DNA from: Bradyrhizobium agreste
Lineage (GTDB): Bacteria; Pseudomonadota; Alphaproteobacteria; Rhizobiales; Xanthobacteraceae
Assembly (NCBI RefSeq): GCF_016031625.1
Contig: NZ_JACCHP010000009.1
Location: 1 to 64,000 of the forward strand
Direction: 5' to 3'
Length of the DNA stretch: 64,000 nt
Positions within the stretch are counted from its first letter, which is position 1; each line of letters begins with the position of its first letter. The notes below the pieces were generated by a model that was given only the letters and a program-made list of their open reading frames with translations, did not search any database and had not been told where the DNA came from. Below, piece by piece: positions 56,401 to 64,000 of the stretch. The translations under genes and the position numbers were made by a program.

Positions 56401-57018
56401 GGCGGCGCCGTTGTTGGCTGCAATTCCAGCATTCCGACCCGTGATGTCGGCGCCAGCGTTGTTGGTCACCGTCGCGCTGGTGGAGGCATAAATGCCGGGG
56501 CCCGAAGTTCCGGCAATGCTGCCGGAATTGGTGACGGTGGCGGCGTTGTGGGTCCAAATTGCAACAGCCCCCGTGATGCTGGCGCCGACGTTGTTTGTCA
56601 CAATCGCGTCGGTGGCAGCGTCGATGCCCGAGCCGGAAGTGCTCGCAATGCTGCCGAAATTAGTGATGTTAACAGCGCCGGTGGTGGTGAAAATTCCAGC
56701 CACCCCGCCCATGATACTGGCTCCGGCACCGTTGGCCACTGTCCCGTCGACGAAATAGATGCCGTAACGATTGCCGGTGACCGTGTTGGCAGCGCCGGCG
56801 GCCACGTTGATGGTGATGTCAGACGCGGCGCCGGTGCCATAGCCGTCAATGTCCGCGCTGGTGCCGGGCGCGCCGGTGCCCTGGTTGAGGGTGGTGCCGG
56901 TGCAGGTCGCCGTCACGTTGCTGGCGGGCTGGGGCGAGCAGTCGGCCAGGGCCGGCTGGCGGGCCAGCAGCATCAATGTCGACGCCAGCAGCATCTCACG
57001 CAGACGAAACGGCTTCAC
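53497..57018 (-). CDS. Autotransporter (type V) with tandem 46-residue repeats
   Basis: A large outer-membrane protein, 1173 residues from GTG 57018. That start gives a neat signal peptide, KPFRLREMLLASTLMLLARQ followed by PALA. A longer frame from ATG 57192 adds an unlikely Arg/Pro-rich leader. Residues about 80-330 hold six copies of a 46-residue repeat (VTNNAGASITGG..., TNSGSIAGTSSYGI). They are followed by passenger-associated repeats such as LSGANTYTGGTTVDGGTLLLSG and a beta-helix region. The last 260 residues form the translocator barrel, ending in an aromatic residue (RYVW). It is probably an adhesin or surface protein. It lies opposite an AraC regulator 325 bases away. Confidence 0.93.
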   Translation of the reverse strand: MKPFRLREMLLASTLMLLARQPALADCSPQPASNVTATCTGTTLNQGTGAPGTSADIDGYGTGAASDITINVAAGAANTVTGNRYGIYFVDGTVANGAGASIMGGVAGIFTTTGAVNITNFGSIASTSGSGIDAATDAIVTNNVGASITGAVAIWTHNAATVTNSGSIAGTSGPGIYASTSATVTNNAGADITGRNAGIAANNGAAAVTNSGSITGTTANGILASSSATVTNNAGASITGGAVGIETFTGAVNVTNSGSIAGTSSYGISAGSSATVTNNAGASITGGLLGIVANFGAATVANSGSITGTSNYGIFASANATVTNNAGASIAGGGYGIYAGAGGSSVFNAGSISGGTAAIRFAGTGNTLTLASGSVISGNVLGTGSDTFQLGGSGAASFDVSQLGVAAQYRGFGTFNKIGSSTWTLTGTPGQATSWTISAGTLSVSSDTNLGSGVEAFSFNGGILQVTGTAFTSTSRTINWGANGGGFDIADASNNFTVSQAIGPGGGLMKLGDGTLTLSGANTYTGGTTVDGGTLLLSGAGTLGDASGSTTVNSGGTLDLGGTTQTQSAVSLAGGTIQNGGLNASVSSTGGTISDLGGSASLTTTSGTTTLLGINSYTGATAVNGGVLDVEGSITGTSTVTVNAGGTLTGTGLVDPLVVTIASGGTLAPGNGTAGTSLAIEGNLALQSGAIYLVQVNPTAASYTTVTGNANLGGATVNAVFASGSYISKTYTILTASAGFSGTFGSLVDTNLPANFSTNLSYDANNAYLNLVLNFAIPGGLNGNQQAVGNALTNFFNANGSIPLTYGALTAAGLTQASGELGTSPQQTTFNAMGQFMGLLTDPVAQRSGEAGSGSGAAAFADEDSASAYAARKPTDAFAMVTKAPPRTFEQRWSVWAAGFGGSQATSGNAIVGSNDTTSRIFGTAAGADYRVSADTLAGFALAGGGTNFSVAGGLGSGRSDLFQAGAYLRHTNGPAYIAAALAYGWQDITTDRTVTITGADRLRAEFKANAWSGRVEGGYRFVVPWIGGIGLIPYGAAQFVTFDLPAYAEQVVSGSSAFALSYATKTVTDTRSELGLRSDKSFALPAGVLTLRGRAAWAHDFNPDRSIAATFQALPGASFVVNGAAQARDSALTTASIEMKWLSGWSAATTFEGEFSNVTRSYAGKGVVRYVW
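56019..56760. repeat. Six 138-bp tandem repeats inside the autotransporter gene
   Basis: The marker octamer CTGGCGCC (or one-base variants) recurs at 56033, 56171, 56309, 56447, 56579 and 56717, with spacings 138, 138, 138, 132 and 138 bases. Each unit encodes 46 residues; the fifth gap lacks two codons. Units differ by scattered substitutions, so the array is old enough to have diverged but still near-uniform in length. Confidence 0.9.
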
Positions 57019-57342
57019 TGGAAGGTGGGGCAAGTACAACGGCAACTGCAACGTGGTCGACCTTATGCGAACTCGTATGCCAACCGGGCGCCGCCTGATC
57101 AAAACACAGGCAGCGGCGATTAAAGGATCTGGGCGAGCCTTAGCAGGCGGGCGACACGGCCGATGTGCCCGGAGTCTCAGCCACGGATTCATGCCGGCAC
57201 TGATGCAAACGCATCACAACCGGACCGCGCGCCTTGCCACTTACGCGCGGTTGCTCCGCGTTGGCCGGATGAATAGGTAGCTGCGTCAAACACGTGCTGC
57301 GTCTGGCCTTTGTCCGTGCAGCCAGGCCCGAGGGGACACAGC
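57019..57342. other. Divergent promoter region between autotransporter and AraC-type gene
   Basis: A 324-base gap with no supported gene. It must hold both divergent promoters. The clearest element is a perfect inverted repeat, TGATGC (57201-57206) and GCATCA (57211-57216), separated by AAAC. A GAGGGGAC ribosome site lies just before the AraC ATG. Nothing else recognisable. Confidence 0.55.
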
Positions 57343-58383
57343 ATGGACGGAGCAGTCGCGAACGAAAGCGTGCCGGTGAATGATGGCGAGCGCGGCCCCG
57401 CAGCGTTGACGCAGTTGCGCGCGATGACGATCGACGTCTGCGACGTCAACCCGCTCACCGCCGAAGACGATTTCCATATGACGGCCGTGTCGACGATGGC
57501 CGGCAACGCGCTGCTCGTCGATTCACGCGTGACCGATGTCGAATACGACCGGACGCCGGCGCACATTGCCCGCGGGGGCATGGATCACTATCACGTGACC
57601 CTGTGCCTCGAAGGCGAGATGTGGTTCAGCTCGGGACGGCGCGAGGTGACGCTGAAGCCTGGTGACATCTGTCTGCTTGATATGGGACCGCCGAACCGGA
57701 CCGTGCTGCGGGGCGGCGGCGGCCGCACCCACCTCAGGGCGATCATCCTGCAACGCGCGATGCTGGCGCCCCGCCTCGCCCATCCCGACGCTGCCACTGC
57801 GGTGTTGTTGCCGGCGGAGCATCCTCATGCCCGCCTCCTCGCCAACCATTTTGCGGCGCTGATGCTGCCGTCCGACCCCGAGGCCGGTAGCATCGAGGCC
57901 ACGATCGAGGCGATCGCCGACCTCGTCGCGTCGGCCGCCGGCGGCGCGGCCGCGCTTGCGGCAGGGGTCGAGCGGTCCGAACGACATCTTTATCTTGCGA
58001 TGATCAAGCGCCACATTGCCCACAACCTCGAAAGCGACGCGCTCACCACGGAAGAGCTCTGCCCGCGTTTCCAGATTTCGCGCGCGACCCTCTATCGGCT
58101 ATTCGAGGCCGATGGCGGGCTGGCCCATTACGTCAGGGAGCAGCGGCTCAATCTGGCGTTTCGCCAAATGATATCTCCGTCCGCGGAGGACAAGCGCCTG
58201 ATCGACCTCGCTGTCGACCTGCACTTCAGCAGCGATTCCACCTTCATCCGCGCGTTCCGCCGCAAATTCGGCCTGACCCCGGGCGAGCTGAGGGAGCTCG
58301 CCGAGAAATGGCTGCGCGAGACCGGCGCCGTGCCGGCCGTCGATACGCTGCTGCATCAGCTGGCGCGTCAACGCACGCCATAG
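57343..58383 (+). CDS. AraC family transcriptional regulator
   Basis: A 346-residue regulator. An N-terminal cupin-like sensing domain (HYHVTLCLEGEMWFSSGRRE, LKPGDICLLDMGP) precedes the two-helix-turn-helix AraC domain near residues 240-325 (TTEELCPRFQISRATLYRLF, DLAVDLHFSSDSTFIRAFRR, KFGLTPGELREL). It resembles AraC-binding-like-domain regulators. It is divergent from the autotransporter gene, a likely target. ATG 57343 has GAGGGGAC 7 bases upstream. Confidence 0.92.
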   Translation: MDGAVANESVPVNDGERGPAALTQLRAMTIDVCDVNPLTAEDDFHMTAVSTMAGNALLVDSRVTDVEYDRTPAHIARGGMDHYHVTLCLEGEMWFSSGRREVTLKPGDICLLDMGPPNRTVLRGGGGRTHLRAIILQRAMLAPRLAHPDAATAVLLPAEHPHARLLANHFAALMLPSDPEAGSIEATIEAIADLVASAAGGAAALAAGVERSERHLYLAMIKRHIAHNLESDALTTEELCPRFQISRATLYRLFEADGGLAHYVREQRLNLAFRQMISPSAEDKRLIDLAVDLHFSSDSTFIRAFRRKFGLTPGELRELAEKWLRETGAVPAVDTLLHQLARQRTP

Positions 58384-58395
58384 TTTCGGCGACGT

Positions 58396-59360
58396 TCACG
58401 CCAGATGGCACGCCACGAAATGCCCGCCCGCGCCCTCCTTCAACACCGGCGCGCTCTCCGCGCAGCGCGGTTGGGCGATCGGACAGCGGGTGTGGAAGTG
58501 ACAGCCGGAGGGCGGCTTCATCGGGCTCGGCACGTCGCCCTTGAGGCGGATGCGCTCGCGCTTGAGCTTGGGGTCGGGCACCGGCACCGCGGAGAGCAGC
58601 GCCCTGGTGTAAGGATGCTGCGGGTTGCGGTAGAGGTCGCTGGCTTTCGCGAGCTCGACGATGCGGCCGAGATACATCACCGCCACGCGGTCGGAGATGT
58701 GCTCGACCACCGACAGATCGTGCGCGACGAACAGATAGGTCAGGTTCAGCTCGGCCTGGAGGTCCTCCAGGAGGTTGATGACCTGGGCCTGGATCGACAC
58801 GTCGAGCGCGGAGACCGGCTCGTCGCAGACGATCAGCTTCGGCTCCACCGCGAGCGCGCGCGCGATCACGATGCGCTGGCGCTGGCCGCCGGAGAATTCG
58901 TGCGGATAGCGCCGCATGTGCTCGGCCTTGAGCCCGACCTTGACCAGCAGACCCGCAACGCGCTCCTCGCGCTCTTTCGGGGAGGAGGCGAGATTGTGGA
59001 TGGTGAAGGCCTCGCCGAGAATGGCCCCGACCGTCATGCGCGGATTGAGCGAGGCGAACGGATCCTGGAACACCAGCTGCATGTTCCGCCGCATCGCGCG
59101 CAGGTCGTTGCCGCCGAGCTTGCGCACGTCCTGGCCATCGAAGGTGACCTCGCCATCGGTCGGCTCGATCAGGCGCAGCACGCAGCGCCCCGTCGTCGAC
59201 TTGCCGCAACCGGATTCGCCGACGAGACCGAGCGTCTCGCCGCGGTTGACCGAGAACGACACGCCATCGACCGCATAGACGGTGCCGACCTGGCGCGACA
59301 AGAGGCCGCCGAGCACGGGGAAATGTTTCTTCAGGCCGCTGACGCGGAGCAAGGGCTCGC

Positions 59361-59364
<4 letters not shown>
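58396..59364 (-). CDS. Dipeptide/oligopeptide ABC transporter ATP-binding protein (DppF-like)
   Basis: A 322-residue ATPase of the Dpp/Opp family. Walker A is [16 protein letters not shown], the signature is [15 protein letters not shown], Walker B is [13 protein letters not shown], and the His switch VAHDLSVV. The C-terminal oligopeptide extension with Cys-rich [17 protein letters not shown] may bind a metal cluster. ATG 59364 overlaps the preceding gene by 4 bases. It is the last gene of the five-gene transporter operon and its stop is 12 bases from the convergent AraC-type gene. Confidence 0.94.
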
Positions 59365-60355
<991 letters not shown>

Positions 60356-60356
<1 letters not shown>

Positions 60357-61273
60357 CAGATCACCCGTCGCGCATCGAGCGCGTCGCGCAGACCGTCGCC
60401 GATGAAGTTGATGGCGACCACCGCGATGAAGATCGCGCCGCCCGGAAACAGCGCCCAGTGCGGGCCGATATCGAGAAAATCCTTGGCGTCATAGAGCAGC
60501 CGGCCCCAGGTCGGGGTATCCGGCGGGAAGCCGAGGCCGAGGAAGGACAGCGTCGATTCCGCGATGATCGCGGCGGCGACGTCGATGGTGCCGGCGATGA
60601 TCACCGGGCCGACCGCATTGGGCAGGATGTGCCGCACCACCTGCCGCACCGGACTGGCGCCGAGCGCACGGGCAGCTTCGACGAACTCCTTTTCGCGGAG
60701 CGACAGGAACTGGGCACGCACCAGGCGCGCGACCGGCATCCAGCGCAGGCCTCCGATCACGAGCACGATCAGGATGAAGATGCCGCCTTCGGGCCCGAAC
60801 ACCTGCTTCAGACCGTCGCGGAAGAGATAGATCAGCAAGAGGAGCAGCGGCAGCTGCGGCAGCGACAGGAACAGGTCGGTGAGCCACATCAGCCCGTGCC
60901 CGAGTGCGCCGCGCGACATTCCGGCGAGCGCGCCGATCAGCGTGCCGATGATGACGGCGACCAGCATCGCGGCGAGCCCGACCGCGAGCGAGATGCGGCC
61001 GCCATAGATCATGCGCGCCAGAATGTCCTGGCCGAGATCGTCGGTGCCGAAGGGGTGGGCGAGCGAGGGTCCCTGTAGCCCTGCAACAATATCGATCTCG
61101 TTGATCTTCACGCGCCACACGAACGGCCCAAGCACGACGGCGAGCACCAGAATGAGGAGCAGGACAGCGCTGACCACCGCGAGCCGGTGGCGGCTGTAGC
61201 GCCGCCACGTCTCGCGCCAGGGCGAGTAGACGCGCCGCTCAGCGGAGGGAGATGCGAGGGTCAAGCCAGCCAT
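60356..61273 (-). CDS. Dipeptide/oligopeptide ABC transporter permease (DppC-like)
   Basis: A 305-residue membrane permease with about six helices. The EAA loop is [24 protein letters not shown], and the N-terminal [20 protein letters not shown] is the DppC/OppC signature. It forms the channel with the DppB-like protein. Its start lies within the last 35 bases of the dppB-like gene, an unusually long overlap that may mean a later start. Confidence 0.93.
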
Positions 61274-62198
61274 AAAGCACGTCCGCGATGAGATTGAACA
61301 GCACGACCAGGCACGCGAAGACGAAGGTCACGGCCATCACCACCGGCGTGTCGTTGGAAAGGATGGAGGAGATCAAGAGCGAGCCGATGCCGGGAATGCG
61401 GAAGATCTGCTCGGTGACGATGGCGCCGCCGAACACCGCGGGCATCTGCAGCGCGATCAGCGTGACCACGGGGATCATGGCGTTGCGCATCACGTGCTTG
61501 ACGATCACCGTGGTCTGGCCGAGGCCCTTGGCCCGCGCCGTGGTGACGTAGTCGAGCCGGATGACGTCGAGCATCGCCGAGCGCACGAAGCGCGTCATCG
61601 ATGCCGCCTGGAACAGGCCGAGCACCGCCACCGGCATGATTGCCTGACGGATCATCTCCAGCACCCAGCGGATGCCGGTGGCCTTGATGTCGGTGGTGTA
61701 GACGAAAGGCAGCCAGTCCAGCGTGACCGAGAAGATCAGGATGAACAGGATGCCGGTGAAGAAGGTCGGCAGCGAGAAACCGACGAAGGCGAGCGTATTG
61801 GCGATCTGGTCGAACAGCGAATACGGTTTCGTCGCGGCATAGACGCCGACCGGAATCGCGATCAGCAGCGCCAGGACCTGCGCCGAGCCGATCACGTAGA
61901 GCGTGGCGGGCAGGCGCTGGAGGATCAGCGTGTCGACGTTCATCCGGCTGACGAAGGAGAAGCCCCAGTCGCCGTGCAGCATGGCGTTGAGCCAGTGCAG
62001 GTACCGGAGGTAGATCGGATCGTCGAGCCCGAACTTGGCCCGGAGCGCCGCCTGCACCTCGGGCGGCACGTTCGGATTGGTGGCCAGCTCGGAGAACGGA
62101 TCGCCGGGGGCGAGCGCGAGCACGACGAACAGCACCAGCGAAATCGCCAGCAGGCTCGGAACGGCAATCAGGAGGCGACGCAGGACATACTGACTCAT
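61239..62198 (-). CDS. Dipeptide/oligopeptide ABC transporter permease (DppB-like)
   Basis: A 319-residue permease. It starts YVLRRLLIAVPSLLAISLVLF, and has FSEL-type PGDPFSELATNP, the EAA loop RLDYVTTARAKGLGQTTVIVK and C-terminal GSLLISSILSNDTPVVMAVTF, all as in DppB. It follows the binding-protein gene by 26 bases. Confidence 0.94.
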   Translation of the reverse strand: MSQYVLRRLLIAVPSLLAISLVLFVVLALAPGDPFSELATNPNVPPEVQAALRAKFGLDDPIYLRYLHWLNAMLHGDWGFSFVSRMNVDTLILQRLPATLYVIGSAQVLALLIAIPVGVYAATKPYSLFDQIANTLAFVGFSLPTFFTGILFILIFSVTLDWLPFVYTTDIKATGIRWVLEMIRQAIMPVAVLGLFQAASMTRFVRSAMLDVIRLDYVTTARAKGLGQTTVIVKHVMRNAMIPVVTLIALQMPAVFGGAIVTEQIFRIPGIGSLLISSILSNDTPVVMAVTFVFACLVVLFNLIADVLYGWLDPRISLR

Positions 62199-62224
62199 AA
62201 GGAAGAAACCCGTTTAGCCTGCGC

Positions 62225-63964
62225 TCAGGCCTCCCGGTACCAGTCCTGGATGTTGTCGGTCTCGTTGGCCCAGCCGCTCAGCGCCGGCCGCAAGTTGTTC
62301 GCCGCGGCCTCGACCTTGAGGCGATGCATCACGGGAATGAACACGGTGTCCTGCCACAACAGGTCGTTGCACTTGATGTAGAGCGCGGCGCGCTTGACCG
62401 GATCGGTCTCGGTCTCGGCCGCGGCAATGGCGGCATCATAGTCCTTGTTGACGTAGCGCGGGAAATTCTGCCCCTGCCACTTGTTCTCCTTGGTAGCCAC
62501 ATTGGCGGAGATGTAGCGCCGCATGTGCAGGGCCGGATCCGGCTGCGTCATCGGGATCTGGAACTCCTCGATGTCGGCATAGAACTTGGGATAGGTGTCC
62601 GGGTTGGCAACGTCCGACGAGAAGAACACCGAGGCGACGACCGATTTCAGCTCCACGTCGATGCCGGCCTTTTGACAGGCCTGCTTGACGATGGCCTGGG
62701 TCTTCTGGCGCGGACCGTTGGTCGAGGTCTGGTACAGAAGTTTGAATTTCTTGCCGTCTTTCTCGCGGATGCCGTCCGCTCCGACCTTCCAGCCGGCGTC
62801 ATCGAGCATCTTCGACGCCTTCTCGATGTTGAACTCCCACGATGTGTTCTTCGAGACGAATTTTTCGGGCCCGTTGAGGTAGTTGGCGGTGGTACGGCCG
62901 GCGCGACCATAGATTGCCTTCTTGACGGACTCGCGGTCGACGAGCAGGGCGAGCGCCTTGCGCACGTTCGGATCCGAGAGGATCGGGTGCTTGGTCTTGA
63001 TCGAGGACCGTTCGCCATCGATCTCAGTGTTCGGATCGGTGAAGTTGATCGCGATGAACTCGATGTCGCCGCCGGTGGCGTAGAGCGTCTTGCCCTTGCC
63101 GCCCTTCTCCAGACGCAGCAGCACGTCGTCTTCGACCTGCATGTTCCAGGCGAAATCGAATTCCCCGGTCTGGATCACCGCGCGCGCCGCCGAGACGGCA
63201 TCGCCGCCGCCCTTCATCTCGATGGTGTCGAAATGCGGACGGTTGGGCATGTGGTAGTCGGGATTGAGCTCGCCGCGGACCACATCGCCCGGCTTGAACT
63301 CGACGAACTTGTAGGGACCGGTGCCCACCGGGGACAGATTGTTCGGCGCCTCGCGGGACTTCGAGCCCTTGTAGTCTGCGAACAGATGCTTCGGGAGAAC
63401 GCAGCCATAGGCGCCGACGAAGGCATTTGCCCAGAACGGCGTCGGAGTCTTGAACAGGATGCGAATCGAAAGATCGCTTACCTTCTCGACCGTGATATCG
63501 CCATAGGTGCTGATGCTGACGGCAGCCGTGGCGGGATCGCTGGCATATTGCCAGGTAAATACGAAGTCGTCGGCAGTCAGCGGCTTGCCATCGTGCCATT
63601 TGACTCCCGGCTTGATTTTCCAGACCACCGATTTGGCATCGGCGGCGAGACCGCCGTTTGCAAGCGAAGGAATCTCTGCCGCGAGGATCGGGTTGAGATT
63701 GCCGTCGGCGTCCCAGCTCGCGAGCGGTTCGTAGAAAAGCCGCGATCCGTCCTGGTCCTTGGTGCCGGTGGCGAAATGCGGATTGAGCAGCGTCGGCCCC
63801 TGCCACCACAGCACCTTGAGAGGGCCGCCACCCCCGCGCTTGGTCGGCTTGTAGACCGCGGGGCTCTGCGCCATGGCAACGCCGCCGAGCGCGAGGAGCT
63901 GGTTGGCCAGTGGAGCGGTGAGACCGACCGCGGCGAGGCGCTTGATGAAGGCGCGGCGGTCCAT
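62225..63964 (-). CDS. Peptide ABC transporter substrate-binding protein (DppA-like)
   Basis: A 579-residue periplasmic solute-binding protein of the SBP_bac_5 family. A twin-arginine leader, DRRAFIKRLAAVGLTAPLAN, suggests Tat export. TLLNPHFATGTKDQDGSRLFYEPLAS and KPGVKWHDGKPLTADDFVFTW are the family blocks. ATG 63964 is chosen, with AAGGA upstream; ATG 63991 would add nine residues and leaves only 9 bases before the window edge. It is the first visible gene of the transporter operon; the promoter lies outside or at the right edge. Confidence 0.93.
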   Translation of the reverse strand: MDRRAFIKRLAAVGLTAPLANQLLALGGVAMAQSPAVYKPTKRGGGGPLKVLWWQGPTLLNPHFATGTKDQDGSRLFYEPLASWDADGNLNPILAAEIPSLANGGLAADAKSVVWKIKPGVKWHDGKPLTADDFVFTWQYASDPATAAVSISTYGDITVEKVSDLSIRILFKTPTPFWANAFVGAYGCVLPKHLFADYKGSKSREAPNNLSPVGTGPYKFVEFKPGDVVRGELNPDYHMPNRPHFDTIEMKGGGDAVSAARAVIQTGEFDFAWNMQVEDDVLLRLEKGGKGKTLYATGGDIEFIAINFTDPNTEIDGERSSIKTKHPILSDPNVRKALALLVDRESVKKAIYGRAGRTTANYLNGPEKFVSKNTSWEFNIEKASKMLDDAGWKVGADGIREKDGKKFKLLYQTSTNGPRQKTQAIVKQACQKAGIDVELKSVVASVFFSSDVANPDTYPKFYADIEEFQIPMTQPDPALHMRRYISANVATKENKWQGQNFPRYVNKDYDAAIAAAETETDPVKRAALYIKCNDLLWQDTVFIPVMHRLKVEAAANNLRPALSGWANETDNIQDWYREA

Positions 63965-64000
63965 CCGCCCGTCCTTCACCTGACCGATCATCGAACGCAG

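Noticed and set aside
56019..56760. CRISPR-like array
   Set aside because: The 138-bp units are in-frame protein repeats of an autotransporter, with no short identical repeats and unique spacers, and no cas genes.
57019..57192. Extension of the autotransporter to ATG 57192
   Set aside because: The added 58 residues are Arg/Pro-rich and would bury the clear signal peptide; the GTG at 57018 is preferred.

Overview
The window is a high-GC alphaproteobacterial chromosome segment, almost certainly Bradyrhizobium or a very close relative. The evidence is the TlpA protein, which matches what I recall of Bradyrhizobium TlpA; the gene order metW-metX // chorismate mutase-hisC-tyrA, cpdR-like // ftsEX and tlpA // argH-lptM-lysA; and several families of intergenic palindromic repeats typical of Bradyrhizobium genomes. 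No tRNA, rRNA, CRISPR array, transposase or integrase was seen.

Layout. 1-4.7 kb: a long leader, an M23 cell-wall endopeptidase, an exported beta-propeller protein and a small acidic protein. 4.7-10.5 kb: a visibly more A/T-rich accessory island, all on the minus strand. It reads, in transcription order, a SARP/BTAD-type regulator, a 79-residue protein, a lipoprotein of unknown function, a three-part peptidoglycan hydrolase (SH3-like, lysozyme-like, M15-like) and a frameshifted DUF2272 gene. This is the most novel-looking part of the window. 10.5-15.2 kb: clpB with a textbook terminator, a MOSC protein and a secreted TIGR02594 protein with a histidine-rich linker.

15.2-31 kb is a core block. 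It holds an alpha/beta hydrolase; metX-metW behind a SAM-II riboswitch and terminator; the aromatic amino-acid operon (chorismate mutase, hisC, tyrA); DUF2125; a ChaC-like cyclotransferase; plsC and ydcF; ftsE-ftsX; a zinc-ribbon membrane protein; a response regulator; and a DUF4175 protein. 31-44.6 kb: a CMD-family protein, a beta-hydroxyacid dehydrogenase, argH-lptM-lysA divergent from tlpA, a YjfB-like peptide, hbdA-etfA-etfB with a PduO-type cobalamin adenosyltransferase and a HIG1-like peptide, a BrkB-family membrane protein that overlaps a hybrid histidine kinase tail to tail, gluQ and an AlkA-type glycosylase.

44.7-52.8 kb is catabolic. A LysR regulator diverges, across a palindromic operator, from nitronate monooxygenase, an orphan branched-chain-type binding protein and an acyl-CoA synthetase. 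These are followed by a DUF2855 protein, the 3' remnant of a flavin monooxygenase, an NHL-repeat protein and an HNH endonuclease. 53-64 kb: a dodecin, a large autotransporter with six 138-bp tandem repeats, an AraC regulator, and a complete dipeptide/oligopeptide ABC transporter (dppA-B-C-D-F order) whose binding-protein gene lies at the right edge.

Many intergenic gaps are filled by at least five families of palindromic repeats; one supplies the stop codon of plsC. Start codons were re-chosen from Shine-Dalgarno position, signal peptides and family lengths where the longest frame was clearly over-extended.
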